Shown here in pieces: positions 15,635 through 24,068 of a DNA stretch of 45,729 nt (the first letter of the stretch is position 1; the number at the start of each line of letters is the position of its first letter). The stretch spans positions 1-45,729 of the forward strand of contig JAVWCU010000004.1 of NCBI GenBank assembly GCA_036648855.1, given 5' to 3'. A model generated the notes under the pieces. It was not told the origin of the DNA and made no database searches. It saw nothing but the letters and a program-made list of their open reading frames with translations. Both the position numbers and the translations under genes were made by a program. Origin of the DNA: Faecenecus sp036648855. GTDB taxonomy: Bacteria; Bacillota_I; Bacilli_A; RF39; UBA660.

Positions 15635-16289
15635 GCTAAATATTTTATATGAAGATAATCATATTATAGTAGTAGTAAAAGCCGCTAATATTCTAAGTCA
15701 AGCCGATGATACAAAAGACATAGATATGTTAACCATAATTAAAAATTATCTAAAAGAAAAATATCAAAAACCAGGTAATGTTTATTTAGGATTAGTTCAT
15801 CGCCTTGATCGACCAGTTTCAGGAGTAATGGTTTTTGCTAAAACTAGCAAGGCTGCTAGTAGACTATCTGAGCAAGTTAGGAATCATGAATTTAAAAAGA
15901 AATACTTAGCGGTAATAACTGGGATTTTATCAAATACTACGGGGACATTTACGGATTATTTAATAAAAGAAGAAGATGGTACTACTAAAGTAACTAATAA
16001 AAATCAAGGTAAATTGGCAGTTTTGAATTATACTGTTAAAAATGTAAATAAGGAGAAAAAATTGTCATTAGTTGACATAGATTTAGAGACGGGTAGACAT
16101 CATCAAATAAGGGTGCAGTTTGCCTCACGGAGCTATCCTTTGTATGGTGACCAACGATATGGTCAACAAGATAAACTTCCTATAGCTTTACATGCCTATG
16201 AAATATCATTTACACATCCTACTATTAAAGAAGTCATGACGTTTAAAAGTCTTCCTCCTAAAGTAGGGGTATGGAAATATTTTGAGTAA
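15627..16289 (+). CDS. RluA-family rRNA/tRNA pseudouridine synthase
   Basis: Converts specific uridines in structured RNA to pseudouridine. The catalytic motif HRLDRPVSGVMVFAKTS (about residues 56-72, with the active-site Asp in HRLDR) is the RluA-family signature. The RHHQIRVQFASRSYPLYGDQRYG segment near 160-182 is the second conserved motif. There is no S4 domain; the protein is the short, one-domain form (220 residues), so the target site cannot be assigned. I chose ATG 15627, where the family N terminus LNILYEDNHIIVV begins; an in-frame GTG at 15600 would add nine residues encoded inside the preceding gene. Confidence 0.88.
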   Translation: MNKLNILYEDNHIIVVVKAANILSQADDTKDIDMLTIIKNYLKEKYQKPGNVYLGLVHRLDRPVSGVMVFAKTSKAASRLSEQVRNHEFKKKYLAVITGILSNTTGTFTDYLIKEEDGTTKVTNKNQGKLAVLNYTVKNVNKEKKLSLVDIDLETGRHHQIRVQFASRSYPLYGDQRYGQQDKLPIALHAYEISFTHPTIKEVMTFKSLPPKVGVWKYFE

Positions 16290-16366
16290 TTTGCAAAATA
16301 TCGATTGCTTTTACTCATTTTTTTTGCTATCATTAGAATAGAATAAAATAAGGGAGATGAATCATA

Positions 16367-17155
16367 ATGAATATAATGGCAATATCATTTAGTTTAGATT
16401 GGTTTTTAACTATTCCAGGAATGTTTATATCAGGAGGAGTTTTATTACTAATCATAGCTTTAGTTATTTTCATTGTTAGCAGTGCTAAGTCAAAAAAAGA
16501 AAAAATAAATGAGGAAGATATGGAAACCCCAGTAATTAGTGAAAAACCAATTACTCCAGAGATGGAAACAGTTAGTCCAGTTGTAACAGAATCAATTAAT
16601 CTTGATTCAATTCAACCAGTTGCATCTGAACCAATTAGTTTTAATCCAGTAATGGAACCAACTGAACTAGATACTGTTGAAGAACCAACTGTACTAGGAA
16701 CTCCAGTTAATGATTTTCCAGTAGCAGACATAATTCCAGAGACTTTAGTTCCAATAGAAATTCCAGAAGAGGAACCTGTTGTTGCTAAAATAGATAATCC
16801 AGTAGTAGAAGAACCTGCTGTTTCAATTTATGGTGGAGTTAATCCATTTATTGGAGAAGTAACTGAACCAACACACCGTCAAATTTATGGTGGAGCTGAT
16901 CCGTTAGAAGCTACTCAAAAAATGGCACCAATTGTTGAATCATGGGCAATGCCGGAAATATCTCCAATTGTTCCTGAAGCTACAATTACTGAACCAGTTA
17001 GTGAACCTACTACACCAGTTGTAATGGAAGAACCAACTACTTATGTAGTAGATAACAATTTTAATAATGAAGTTGTAAATGAAGTACCTTTAGTTAATCA
17101 AACTAACAATTTTGATACATTAAAAGATGACGAACAAAACATTGAAAGTTTATAA
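16367..17155 (+). CDS. Membrane-anchored acidic Pro/Glu/Val-rich protein
   Basis: The family is not recognised. One transmembrane segment spans residues 20-39 near the N terminus (GGVLLLIIALVIFIVSS), with a basic stop-transfer KSKKEK that places the long tail in the cytoplasm by the positive-inside rule. The tail (about 45-262) is low-complexity and acidic, with many EP/VxEP units (SEKPIT, SEPIS, MEPTE, EEPTV, EEPVV, EEPAV, TEPVSEPTT, EEPTT). Two near-copies of a short motif appear: SIYGGVNPF (153-161) and QIYGGADPL (172-180). No catalytic residues are visible. It has its own ribosome binding site (AGGGAG) and is followed by a terminator, so it is monocistronic. Confidence 0.7.
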   Translation: MNIMAISFSLDWFLTIPGMFISGGVLLLIIALVIFIVSSAKSKKEKINEEDMETPVISEKPITPEMETVSPVVTESINLDSIQPVASEPISFNPVMEPTELDTVEEPTVLGTPVNDFPVADIIPETLVPIEIPEEEPVVAKIDNPVVEEPAVSIYGGVNPFIGEVTEPTHRQIYGGADPLEATQKMAPIVESWAMPEISPIVPEATITEPVSEPTTPVVMEEPTTYVVDNNFNNEVVNEVPLVNQTNNFDTLKDDEQNIESL

Positions 17156-17163
17156 AACATTTT

Positions 17164-17188
17164 AAAAGATGATAAGTCATCTTTTTTC
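17164..17188 (+). terminator. Terminator after the Pro/Glu-rich membrane protein
   Basis: Nine-base-pair perfect stem AAAAGATGA (17164-17172) with TCATCTTTT (17177-17185), loop TAAG, continuing into T residues. Confidence 0.8.
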
Positions 17189-17266
17189 TTTTAAATAATC
17201 AATACTTTTTCATATATATTTTCTTTCTGACATATAGTGAAGTAATAGAAAGAAGGAAAAGTAAAT

Positions 17267-17527
17267 ATGGATACACTTAAAGTTTCATCGAAATCTAATT
17301 CAAATTCAGTAGCGGGGGCACTAGCCAATGTTTTTAGAGAAAAAGGTATTGTTGAAATACAAGCAGTAGGGGCAGGAGCTCTTAATCAAGCAGTTAAAGC
17401 AGTAGCAATTGCTAGAGGATTTGTTGCTCCTTCTGGGAAAAATCTAATTTGCATACCAGCCTTTGCCGATATAATAATTGATGGCGAAGAAAGAACTGCT
17501 ATTAAACTGATTGTAGAGGCTAGATAG
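17267..17527 (+). CDS. spoVS: Stage V sporulation protein S
   Basis: A small Alba-fold protein needed for normal progress through late sporulation in B. subtilis and very conserved among spore formers. All 86 residues match the family closely, including KVSSKSNSNSVAGALANVFR, GAGALNQAVKAVAIARGFVA and the end DGEERTAIKLIVEAR. RBS GAAGGAAAAG before ATG. It is a single gene closed by a compact terminator that overlaps its stop codon. B. subtilis spoVS is read by sigma-H; no convincing sigma-H site is visible here. Confidence 0.96.
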   Translation: MDTLKVSSKSNSNSVAGALANVFREKGIVEIQAVGAGALNQAVKAVAIARGFVAPSGKNLICIPAFADIIIDGEERTAIKLIVEAR

Positions 17528-17535
17528 CCTTTTTT
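17517..17535 (+). terminator. Compact terminator overlapping the spoVS stop codon
   Basis: AGGCT (17517-17521) pairs with AGCCT (17526-17530) around AGAT, followed by five T. The TAG stop lies inside the hairpin. Confidence 0.55.
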
Positions 17536-17538
17536 ATA

Positions 17539-17567
17539 TTGACAATTATTTTTAAAAGATATATGAT
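17539..17567 (+). promoter_or_regulatory. Sigma-A promoter of the serS leader
   Basis: TTGACA (17539-17544), exactly 17 bases, then TATGAT (17562-17567). It lies just upstream of the T-box leader of serS. Confidence 0.75.
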
Positions 17568-17574
17568 TAAAGCA

Positions 17575-17769
17575 ATTCAGTGATGAAAGACAATAGTAAT
17601 TGGTCTATTAAAGAGAATTCATGGTTGGTGGAAATGAATATAGATAAATTATGAATCTCCTTTCTAGAGGATTTAATCAATCCCGGGTAATACCGTTATA
17701 AAAATTAAGTAATAAATAAGGATGGTACCGCGAGATTCTCGCTCCTCAGGAGTCAGAGTCTTTTTCTAT
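17575..17769 (+). promoter_or_regulatory. T-box leader (tRNA-Ser responsive) of serS
   Basis: The invariant T-box sequence AAGGATGGTACCGCG lies at 17718-17732, followed by a terminator hairpin (GATTCT...GCTCCT pairing with AGGAGT...AGAGTC, about 17734-17759) and a T run. Stem I begins around 17580 (GTGATGAAAGACAATAG). A serine specifier (TCT 17656-17658 or TCC 17658-17660) lies in the expected 3' part of stem I. Uncharged tRNA-Ser is expected to bind and stop early termination, raising serS expression. Bounds and specifier are by eye. Confidence 0.9.
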
Positions 17770-17792
17770 ATAAAAAAGAAAGAAGGAATAGT

Positions 17793-19070
17793 ATGTTAGA
17801 TATTAAATTTGTTAGAGAAAACCCTAATATTGTAAAGGAGAATATTAAAAAGAAATATCAAGATTCTAAACTAGAACTAGTAGATAAAGTTATTGATTTA
17901 GATATACAAATTCGGGAACTTAAAAAAACAGGGGACGAGTTAAGAAGCACTCGTAATAAAATCAGTGAAGAAATAGGCTCTTTAATGCGAGAAAAAAAGG
18001 TTGCAGAGGGTAATTTAAAAAAGGAAGAAGTAACTTCTATTAATAACCAATTAGTTTCTATTGAGAAGCAGGAAACGGAGCTTAGTACTATTTTAAAAGA
18101 ACACATGATGCATATTCCAAATATCATAGATGCCTCTGTACCAATTGGTAAAGATGATTCTCAAAACGTTGAAATAGAGAGATTTGGAGACCCAGTTATT
18201 CCTCCTTTTGAAGTTCCATATCATGCCGATATTTTAGCTAAAATAAATGGAGTTGATAAGGATAGTGCGGGAAGAACTACTGGTAACGGTTTCTACTATT
18301 TAATGGGTAATGCTGCTAGACTTCATTCAGCTATGTTAAGTTATGCTAGAGACTTTATGATAAACCAGGGTTTTACCTATTGTATTCCCCCTTTTATGAT
18401 AAGAAGTGAAGTTGTAAGCGGAGTTATGAGTTTTGAAGAAATGGATGCTATGATGTATAAAATTGAGGGAGAAGATTTATTCTTAATTGGGACCAGTGAA
18501 CATTCTATGATTGGTAAATTTAAAGATCAATTATTAAAAGAAGAACAACTTCCTTTAACTTTAACTTCTTATTCCCCTTGTTTTAGAAAAGAAGTAGGGG
18601 CTCATGGAATCGAAGAACGGGGTCTTTATAGAGTTCATCAGTTTGAAAAGCAAGAAATGGTTGTTTTATGTAAACCAGAAGAAGCCTCTGCTTGGTATAA
18701 TAAAATGTGGAAATATAGTGTAGATTTCTTTCGTAGTCTAGATATTCCTGTTAGAACATTAGAGTGTTGTAGTGGAGACTTAGCAGATCTTAAAGTAAAG
18801 AGCTGTGATGTTGAAGCTTGGAGCCCTAGGCAACAAAAATACTTTGAAGTTGGTAGTTGTTCTAATTTAGGAGATGCACAAGCTAGAAGATTAGGAATTA
18901 GGACTAAAGGAGAAACTGGTGCATATTATGTTAATACCTTAAATAACACGGTATTAGCAACACCTAGAGGGTTAATTGCTTTCCTAGAAAACAATGTCCA
19001 AGCCGATGGTAGTATTAAGATTCCAGTAGCATTACAACCCTACATGGGAGGTATGACAACTATTAAATAA
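17793..19070 (+). CDS. serS: Seryl-tRNA synthetase
   Basis: Charges tRNA-Ser (and tRNA-Sec where present) with serine. It is a class II synthetase of 425 residues, normal length. The N-terminal residues 1-110 form the long antiparallel coiled-coil arm that binds the tRNA variable arm (LDIKFVRENPNIVKENIKKK...). Motif 2 is around SYSPCFRKEVGAHGIEERGLYRVHQFEKQEM and motif 3 ends in NTVLATPRGLIAFLENN. It starts with ATG behind AGAAGGAA and is controlled by the T-box leader directly upstream. Confidence 0.97.
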   Translation: MLDIKFVRENPNIVKENIKKKYQDSKLELVDKVIDLDIQIRELKKTGDELRSTRNKISEEIGSLMREKKVAEGNLKKEEVTSINNQLVSIEKQETELSTILKEHMMHIPNIIDASVPIGKDDSQNVEIERFGDPVIPPFEVPYHADILAKINGVDKDSAGRTTGNGFYYLMGNAARLHSAMLSYARDFMINQGFTYCIPPFMIRSEVVSGVMSFEEMDAMMYKIEGEDLFLIGTSEHSMIGKFKDQLLKEEQLPLTLTSYSPCFRKEVGAHGIEERGLYRVHQFEKQEMVVLCKPEEASAWYNKMWKYSVDFFRSLDIPVRTLECCSGDLADLKVKSCDVEAWSPRQQKYFEVGSCSNLGDAQARRLGIRTKGETGAYYVNTLNNTVLATPRGLIAFLENNVQADGSIKIPVALQPYMGGMTTIK

Positions 19071-19145
19071 AATAGTATTTATATATCATCTTCCTATATA
19101 TTTGTGTTATAATTTTATTATTAGAATTAGAATAGGAGGAGTTAT

Positions 19146-21068
19146 ATGAATATGGATTTTTTAACATTAGGCGAAACAGCCTATAATATTTATATATCTT
19201 CTATAAAAAAATATAATTCACAACTTAAAGAAATATATAACTTAGTTATTACTAATACTGCTCAAATAAAAGAAACTAATAATATAGCTAAATCTTATCA
19301 AGAAGAAGTCAGGCTTATTCAAAAAAGCATTGTAGAACAAGAATATATCCGGGATAATTTTGAGGACAGATTTAAATACTTTCAATTACATGGCAAAGAG
19401 CTACAAGATTTATTAACTAGCTTAAAAGTACCGGATGATATAGCTTTTAAATATTGGTCAAAAATGATTAATGGTATTAAAGATGAAAAAGGTACTACAC
19501 TTAGTGATATTTATACATATTTATATGCTAGACTAAATGAACAAATCATTAATTTAAAAGAGAACTATTTAACCAAACAGCAACTAACTAATCAAATTAG
19601 AGATAGAATCAATTTAATTCGTTCAAACCAAACTAATTCTATTAGATCATCTTTAGATCTTAATAGTGAAAAGAGAAGTTTCATTGAATATTTTCAATCT
19701 TTATTAGGAACTTCCATAGAGGGAGCAAAACAGCTTCCTAATGATTTAAATGAGTTATTTCCTTTTGTTCGTTTTAATGAAGAAGAGTTAGCCTATTTAC
19801 AAGTAATTGTAGCTTATCCTAGTTTGACTATAAAGGATAAAGTTTTTCAAGATACAGAGGATATGCATAAATATACTTTTTTAACTGAACCAGATGGACC
19901 TGAGTTAATTAGTCCAAAACAGGTGGATAATGACTTAACTAAAGTATCTTCAATGGATGATATTAATAAATTTTTAGAAGAAAATAAGCTAAATATTCGT
20001 GATTTAATTAAAGAAGATAGAGATTATATTTATTCCCACGGGAATGTTAATAATATGACTCAAGTACTAGCTAAAATAGGAAGTTTTAAAAAGTTTAAAA
20101 AAGATTTATCTTTAAATTTAAAAGTTCTAGTTAATTCTACGGGGTCATGGATTGATGAGTACACTAACTTTTGTATACAAGAACATTTACACATAGAGGA
20201 AATACCTTTAGTGTGTCTTGGAATAAATCCTAATATATTTTCTGCAAATGTTAAATCTTTTAAAGAGGAAAACTATGATATTTCTGATATATTAGCCGTT
20301 TGTCCTTCTTGCTTATTTACTAGTAAGGTTGGAGATGTAAAAAGGAAATTAAACTTATTTAAAGCTTATAAAATAGATAAAGTTAGGGGTAGTAATCTTT
20401 CTAAAAGAGATTCAGCTTACCAAATTTTTAATATTAGCTATGAAACTTTAATGAATAGCTATTTTACAGCTGAAGAAGAGGATATTCTTCCATTATTTCA
20501 GTTATCTCCATCTATAATAAGGAACAGTTTGAAAAGAACTATTGGTATTACTAGGTATTGCCGCATTAATAATATTCAAACTCGGAGTGAAAGAGAAGGC
20601 GGTAATTACTGTGATTTTTACTATAGCAATGATAAATTAAAAAGACAAATTCCGGCTTTGACACCCGAAGCAATTACAAAATTAATTCCCAGTTTAGCAG
20701 AAGTTAATACTAATATTATTGCCTCTTTTGATAATGAGGAAGAGGTTAAAGCCATAAATGAATTTTATAAACCTAGAAATAAGGAAAATAAAAAGGAACT
20801 TACTGTTACAGAAATGTTTAATTATCAAACTTCTTTGCTCCGGTTTATGGAATATAATCCTAGTGAAGATCAAATATGCAATATAGATGGCTGTAGGGTA
20901 TCAGTTACTAGGGTAAAAACTGCTTTATATGCTTTGGCAGGCTCTATTTCTCATTTTAATGTGGATAAAGCCTTAGGAGCCGCTATATTTTGTGGCAGCA
21001 TGCACTCTAAACAAGAAATAGACCATGTGAAACAGGCTATTTGTCCTACTTTGGAGGCTAAGATATGA
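19146..21068 (+). CDS. Large unknown protein with coiled-coil start and mTERF-like helical repeats
   Basis: 640 residues, soluble, and not placed in a named family by eye. Residues about 15-75 and 125-180 are charged and helical, likely coiled coil. The region about 320-480 contains repeated helical units with the pattern of mTERF motifs, each with a mid-unit N/C/SP followed by a hydrophobic pair: LGINPNIFSANVKSFKEEN, AVCPSCLFTSKVGDVKRKLN and QLSPSIIRNSLKRTIG. The C-terminal part (about 560-640) is different and has four Cys. AGGAGGAG precedes the ATG and an extended -10 (TGT-TATAAT, hexamer 19108-19113) lies upstream. It overlaps the next gene by four bases. Nucleic-acid binding would fit an mTERF-like fold but is inference. 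Confidence 0.7.
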   Translation: MNMDFLTLGETAYNIYISSIKKYNSQLKEIYNLVITNTAQIKETNNIAKSYQEEVRLIQKSIVEQEYIRDNFEDRFKYFQLHGKELQDLLTSLKVPDDIAFKYWSKMINGIKDEKGTTLSDIYTYLYARLNEQIINLKENYLTKQQLTNQIRDRINLIRSNQTNSIRSSLDLNSEKRSFIEYFQSLLGTSIEGAKQLPNDLNELFPFVRFNEEELAYLQVIVAYPSLTIKDKVFQDTEDMHKYTFLTEPDGPELISPKQVDNDLTKVSSMDDINKFLEENKLNIRDLIKEDRDYIYSHGNVNNMTQVLAKIGSFKKFKKDLSLNLKVLVNSTGSWIDEYTNFCIQEHLHIEEIPLVCLGINPNIFSANVKSFKEENYDISDILAVCPSCLFTSKVGDVKRKLNLFKAYKIDKVRGSNLSKRDSAYQIFNISYETLMNSYFTAEEEDILPLFQLSPSIIRNSLKRTIGITRYCRINNIQTRSEREGGNYCDFYYSNDKLKRQIPALTPEAITKLIPSLAEVNTNIIASFDNEEEVKAINEFYKPRNKENKKELTVTEMFNYQTSLLRFMEYNPSEDQICNIDGCRVSVTRVKTALYALAGSISHFNVDKALGAAIFCGSMHSKQEIDHVKQAICPTLEAKI

Positions 21069-21352
21069 AGACATTTATAGAACTAGGTTTTACAGAATCC
21101 CAAATAAATGAGTTTCTTCAAGATAAAGATGAGTCATTTATCAGTTTAATATTAAATTCTCAGTCTTTAATAAGAAATAACATTTTATTCTTTAAAGAAC
21201 AAGGTTTCTCTAATTACTTAGATTTATTTCTAATTAATCCTGAATTTTTTTGCTTTGATTATAGTACAATTATAAAGAAAATAGAATCATATCAAAAAGA
21301 TGAATTAATTAATTATTTAAAGTTAAATCCCGAATTTCTAAGCCGTATTTAA
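21065..21352 (+). CDS. Small unknown protein with mTERF-like repeats, paired with the previous gene
   Basis: 95 residues, all helical by composition. It shows the same type of repeat as its neighbour: LILNSQSLIRNNILFFKEQG, then FLINPEFFCFDYSTIIKKIE, then LKLNPEFLSRI. The repeating N-P-E-F-F/L pattern at a spacing of about 32 residues is plain to see. Its start overlaps the stop of the 640-residue gene (ATGA), and a terminator follows, so the two form a closed operon and probably act together. No function can be assigned. Confidence 0.7.
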   Translation: MKTFIELGFTESQINEFLQDKDESFISLILNSQSLIRNNILFFKEQGFSNYLDLFLINPEFFCFDYSTIIKKIESYQKDELINYLKLNPEFLSRI

Positions 21353-21373
21353 GCCTTAAAAGAGGCTTTTTTA
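21351..21373 (+). terminator. Terminator of the mTERF-like pair
   Basis: AAGCCT (21351-21356) pairs with AGGCTT (21363-21368), followed by T residues. It starts within the stop codon. Confidence 0.7.
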
Positions 21374-21416
21374 GTGAAAAAACACTTAATAAAGAGATTT
21401 TATATTCTTACTTAAT

Positions 21417-21445
21417 TTGACAAACTCCTCTATTTTTGATAGAAT
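21417..21445 (+). promoter_or_regulatory. Sigma-A promoter of the ankyrin gene
   Basis: TTGACA (21417-21422), 17 bases, TAGAAT (21440-21445). An open frame running through this promoter from the TTG at 21417 is therefore not translated; the gene starts at the ATG 21480. Confidence 0.8.
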
Positions 21446-21479
21446 ATTGAGTTATCCCGTGAAATTAAGAGGTGTTAAG

Positions 21480-22169
21480 ATGTTTTACGATGTAGCGAAA
21501 GCTATTCAAGCCTGTGAAGAGGAACCCTCCCTGATATTTAGTCTTATGAAAGAGGGACACTTTGAGGTAGTAGATCAATTATTAAATAGTAAATATAGTC
21601 GAGTAAATTTAATTGATGAACATGGTGATAGTGTATTATCAAGATTATTAAAATATGGACAGTATGATTTAGTTCTTAAACATATGAAGCATAAAGAATG
21701 GGATATTAATCATCAAAATAATGATGGTAATACATTTGCTCATATATTAGTTTCTATCAATTATAAAAATGTCTTAGATATTATCAAGTATTTAAAAAAG
21801 AATAAAGCTTTTCTTCCTAATATTAAAAATAATAACGGAGAAACTATTCTTGATAAATCAATAAATGATAATTATATCTATACAACTGTAAAAGTATTAG
21901 AAGATACAAGGTTTAACAATATTGATATTATATCTTTTAAAAATTTATATGATACTTATGTTAAATCCAATAATTACGGGAAATACTCTAAATTAACAAA
22001 TTTAGAAATAATTTTAGATACTCTAAGTACAAAACCATTATTGCCTAAAATGACTCAAATGGTGGAGTTTATTAGAACTAATTTTGAACTTGTTAAAACA
22101 GAAATATTTTCTAATAAATATAGTTATATGGATTCTATGATCAATTTATTATTAACAAAGAGCAATTAA
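21480..22169 (+). CDS. Ankyrin-repeat protein
   Basis: 229 residues with about four ankyrin-type repeats. The clearest units are VNLIDEHGDSVLSRLLKYGQYDLVLKHM, INHQNNDGNTFAHILVSINYKNVLDII and PNIKNNNGETILDKSINDNYIYTTV, each with the D/N-x-x-G-x-T/S start. The last third is helical and not repeat-like. There is no signal peptide or membrane segment. The start ATG has AGAGGTG five bases upstream and follows a consensus promoter; I reject the longer TTG-initiated frame. It is monocistronic and closed by a terminator. The binding partner is unknown. Confidence 0.8.
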   Translation: MFYDVAKAIQACEEEPSLIFSLMKEGHFEVVDQLLNSKYSRVNLIDEHGDSVLSRLLKYGQYDLVLKHMKHKEWDINHQNNDGNTFAHILVSINYKNVLDIIKYLKKNKAFLPNIKNNNGETILDKSINDNYIYTTVKVLEDTRFNNIDIISFKNLYDTYVKSNNYGKYSKLTNLEIILDTLSTKPLLPKMTQMVEFIRTNFELVKTEIFSNKYSYMDSMINLLLTKSN

Positions 22170-22182
22170 TAGGCTCTTTTTC
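22157..22182 (+). terminator. Terminator after the ankyrin gene
   Basis: AAAGAGC (22157-22163) pairs with GCTCTTT (22173-22179), followed by T residues. The stem begins inside the last codons. Confidence 0.75.
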
Positions 22183-22236
22183 TTTATTAAAGTAGTTACT
22201 TATAGTATAATAAAGTATGTATTTTGGAGGTGGATT

Positions 22237-23661
22237 ATGAATTTACCAGATTATAAACACGCTAAATCTAGAGGCAAAGAGCAAGTGAAAAAAGAGTCTT
22301 ATATATATAATGATAGCTATTCTACACTTGGATTAAATAAAACTTATTATGTTAAAACTTATGGTTGTCAGATGAATGAACATGATAGTGAGAATATAAA
22401 AGCTATGTTAGAACAACTAGGTTTCACTGAAGAAGATAATTACTTAAAGGCTGATTTAGTTTTATTGAATACTTGTTCCATTAGGGAAAATGCTCATAAT
22501 AAAGCTTTTGGTATGCTTGGAAGACTAAAACATTTAAAGGAAACTAAACCGGATTTATTAGTGGGAGTATGTGGTTGTATGGCCCAAGAAGAAGGAGTTG
22601 CTAAAGAACTAGTGACTAAGTTTAAATGGGTAAATTTCGTTTTTGGTACTCATAATTTAGATCAACTACCAGTTATTTTAAGTAGAGTTTTAGAAGAGAA
22701 AACTAAAGAATTAGAAATAGAAGTTTTGTCTGAAGAAGGCAATTTAATTGAGAATATACCAGTTAAGCGAGCTAATAAATTTAGAGCTTTTGTCAATATA
22801 ATATATGGCTGTGATAAATTTTGCACTTACTGTATAGTTCCTTATACTAGAGGTAAAGAAAGAAGCCGTGCTAAAGAAGATATTTTAACTGAGGTGGAGT
22901 CTTTAGTTAAGGAAGGTTATCAAGAAGTAACCTTATTAGGGCAAAATGTTAATGCATATGGCAAAGATTTACCGGGCAGTTATTACATGGAGAACTTACT
23001 AGAGGATGTCGCTAAAACAGGTATTCCAAGAGTATATTTCATGACTAGTCATCCTTGGGATTTTACTGATAATATGGTGAATGTTATTGCTAAATTTCCT
23101 AATATTATGCCAAGTATTCATTTGCCAGTTCAATCAGGTAGTAATAGGATTTTAAAACTTATGGGTAGAAGGTATACTAAAGAAGATTACTTAACTTTAT
23201 TTTATAAAATTAAAGAAAAAATTCCAAGAGTTACCATTTCTACTGATATCATTGTTGGTTTTCCTGGCGAAACAGATGAAGATTTTGAAAATACAGTTGA
23301 CCTAGTTAATGAATGTAAATTTGATAATGCATTTACTTTTATCTTTTCAAAAAGAGAAGGAACCCCTGCTGCTAAAATGGTGGATAATATAAGCCTTGAT
23401 ATAAAAAACCAAAGATTATATCGTCTTAATAAAATTGTTAATAATTACTTCTTAGAAAATAATAAAAAATTAGAAGGTCAAACAGTTTCTGTTTTAGTTG
23501 AAGGAATTAGAGCTAATAAATTAGGCTTATATGGTTACACTGATACAAAGAAATTAATTAATATTGACAGTTTGGATAAAGACTTAATTGGTAAAATTAT
23601 TTCAGTTGAAGTTACTAAGGCCAAGACTTGGAGTTTAGATGGAAAAAAAGTTAGAGACTGA
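22237..23661 (+). CDS. miaB: tRNA-2-methylthio-N6-dimethylallyladenosine synthase MiaB
   Basis: A radical SAM methylthiotransferase that adds the ms2 group to i6A37 of tRNAs reading UNN codons. The three domains are clear. The N-terminal UPF0004 domain has Cys in YGCQMNEHDSENI, NTCSIREN and GVCGCMAQ, ligating the second Fe-S cluster. The radical SAM core has YGCDKFCTYCIVPYTRG (CX3CX2C). The C-terminal TRAM domain begins at about residue 408. The 474-residue length includes a 35-residue N-terminal extension typical of Bacilli. RBS GGAGGTGG. It begins the conserved miaB-ricA-cotE order. Confidence 0.96.
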   Translation: MNLPDYKHAKSRGKEQVKKESYIYNDSYSTLGLNKTYYVKTYGCQMNEHDSENIKAMLEQLGFTEEDNYLKADLVLLNTCSIRENAHNKAFGMLGRLKHLKETKPDLLVGVCGCMAQEEGVAKELVTKFKWVNFVFGTHNLDQLPVILSRVLEEKTKELEIEVLSEEGNLIENIPVKRANKFRAFVNIIYGCDKFCTYCIVPYTRGKERSRAKEDILTEVESLVKEGYQEVTLLGQNVNAYGKDLPGSYYMENLLEDVAKTGIPRVYFMTSHPWDFTDNMVNVIAKFPNIMPSIHLPVQSGSNRILKLMGRRYTKEDYLTLFYKIKEKIPRVTISTDIIVGFPGETDEDFENTVDLVNECKFDNAFTFIFSKREGTPAAKMVDNISLDIKNQRLYRLNKIVNNYFLENNKKLEGQTVSVLVEGIRANKLGLYGYTDTKKLINIDSLDKDLIGKIISVEVTKAKTWSLDGKKVRD

Positions 23662-23995
23662 TATTTTATTAAAAATAGATGAGTTAGTAGAGTCTATAAA
23701 AAGCCATCCTACTTACTTAACATATTTAGAATTAGCAGATAAATTAAAACTAAATAAAGAAATAAATGCACTTATTGAGGAAGTTAAAGCCTATCAAAAA
23801 GAAGCTGTTAAAAAAGAAATGCTAGGAGAATTGAGTGAAGTTAAGGCTTTAGATAATGACATTTCTTCTTGCTTAAGTAAACTAAATAAGTATCCCTTAT
23901 ACTTAGACTATTTAGATTATCAAAGAGAGTTAAATACCACTTTTCAGTTAATTAAAGAAAGCTTAGAAGACTATTTGAATAAGTATACTAACTAA
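23639..23995 (+). CDS. ricA: YlbF/YmcA-family protein, probable RicA
   Basis: A small helical protein (118 residues) of the YlbF/YmcA family. In B. subtilis RicA (YmcA) joins RicF (YlbF) and RicT in the complex that directs RNase Y processing and affects Spo0A phosphorylation and sporulation. The helical pattern LKSHPTYLTYLELADKLKLN...LIEEVKAYQKEAVKKE fits the family. RicA rather than RicF is proposed because B. subtilis has the same miaB-ymcA-cotE order. It overlaps the end of miaB by 23 bases, with GGAG five bases before the ATG. A single Cys (around residue 81) is present. Confidence 0.8.
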   Translation: MEKKLETDILLKIDELVESIKSHPTYLTYLELADKLKLNKEINALIEEVKAYQKEAVKKEMLGELSEVKALDNDISSCLSKLNKYPLYLDYLDYQRELNTTFQLIKESLEDYLNKYTN

Positions 23996-24009
23996 TAGTC
24001 TTTTTTTTT
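23967..24009 (+). terminator. Terminator after ricA
   Basis: AAGACTAT (23967-23974) pairs with ATAGTCTT (23995-24002) around a 20-base loop, followed by a run of T. The stem overlaps the last codons of ricA. Confidence 0.65.
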
Positions 24010-24023
24010 GCTATCTTTTTGAC

Positions 24024-24051
24024 ACGAAAACTAAGTAATTAGCATAGATTA
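24024..24051 (+). promoter_or_regulatory. Sigma-K/E-type promoter of cotE
   Basis: AC (24024-24025), 17 bases, then CATAGATTA (24043-24051) fits the sigma-K pattern AC-N17-CATANNNTA; the -10 also suits sigma-E. In B. subtilis cotE has both sigma-E and sigma-K promoters. The short -35 makes a chance match possible. Confidence 0.5.
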
Positions 24052-24068
24052 GATTGAGGAGGGATAAA

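Noticed and set aside
16501..17150. Repeat-rich coding stretch considered as a possible CRISPR or DNA tandem repeat
   Set aside because: The repetition is at protein level (VxEP units) with irregular spacing and no exact DNA repeats with uniform spacers.
21417..21479. N-terminal extension of the ankyrin gene from a TTG codon
   Set aside because: The TTG is part of a consensus -35 (TTGACA) with TAGAAT 17 bases on, and a good ribosome binding site precedes the ATG at 21480.
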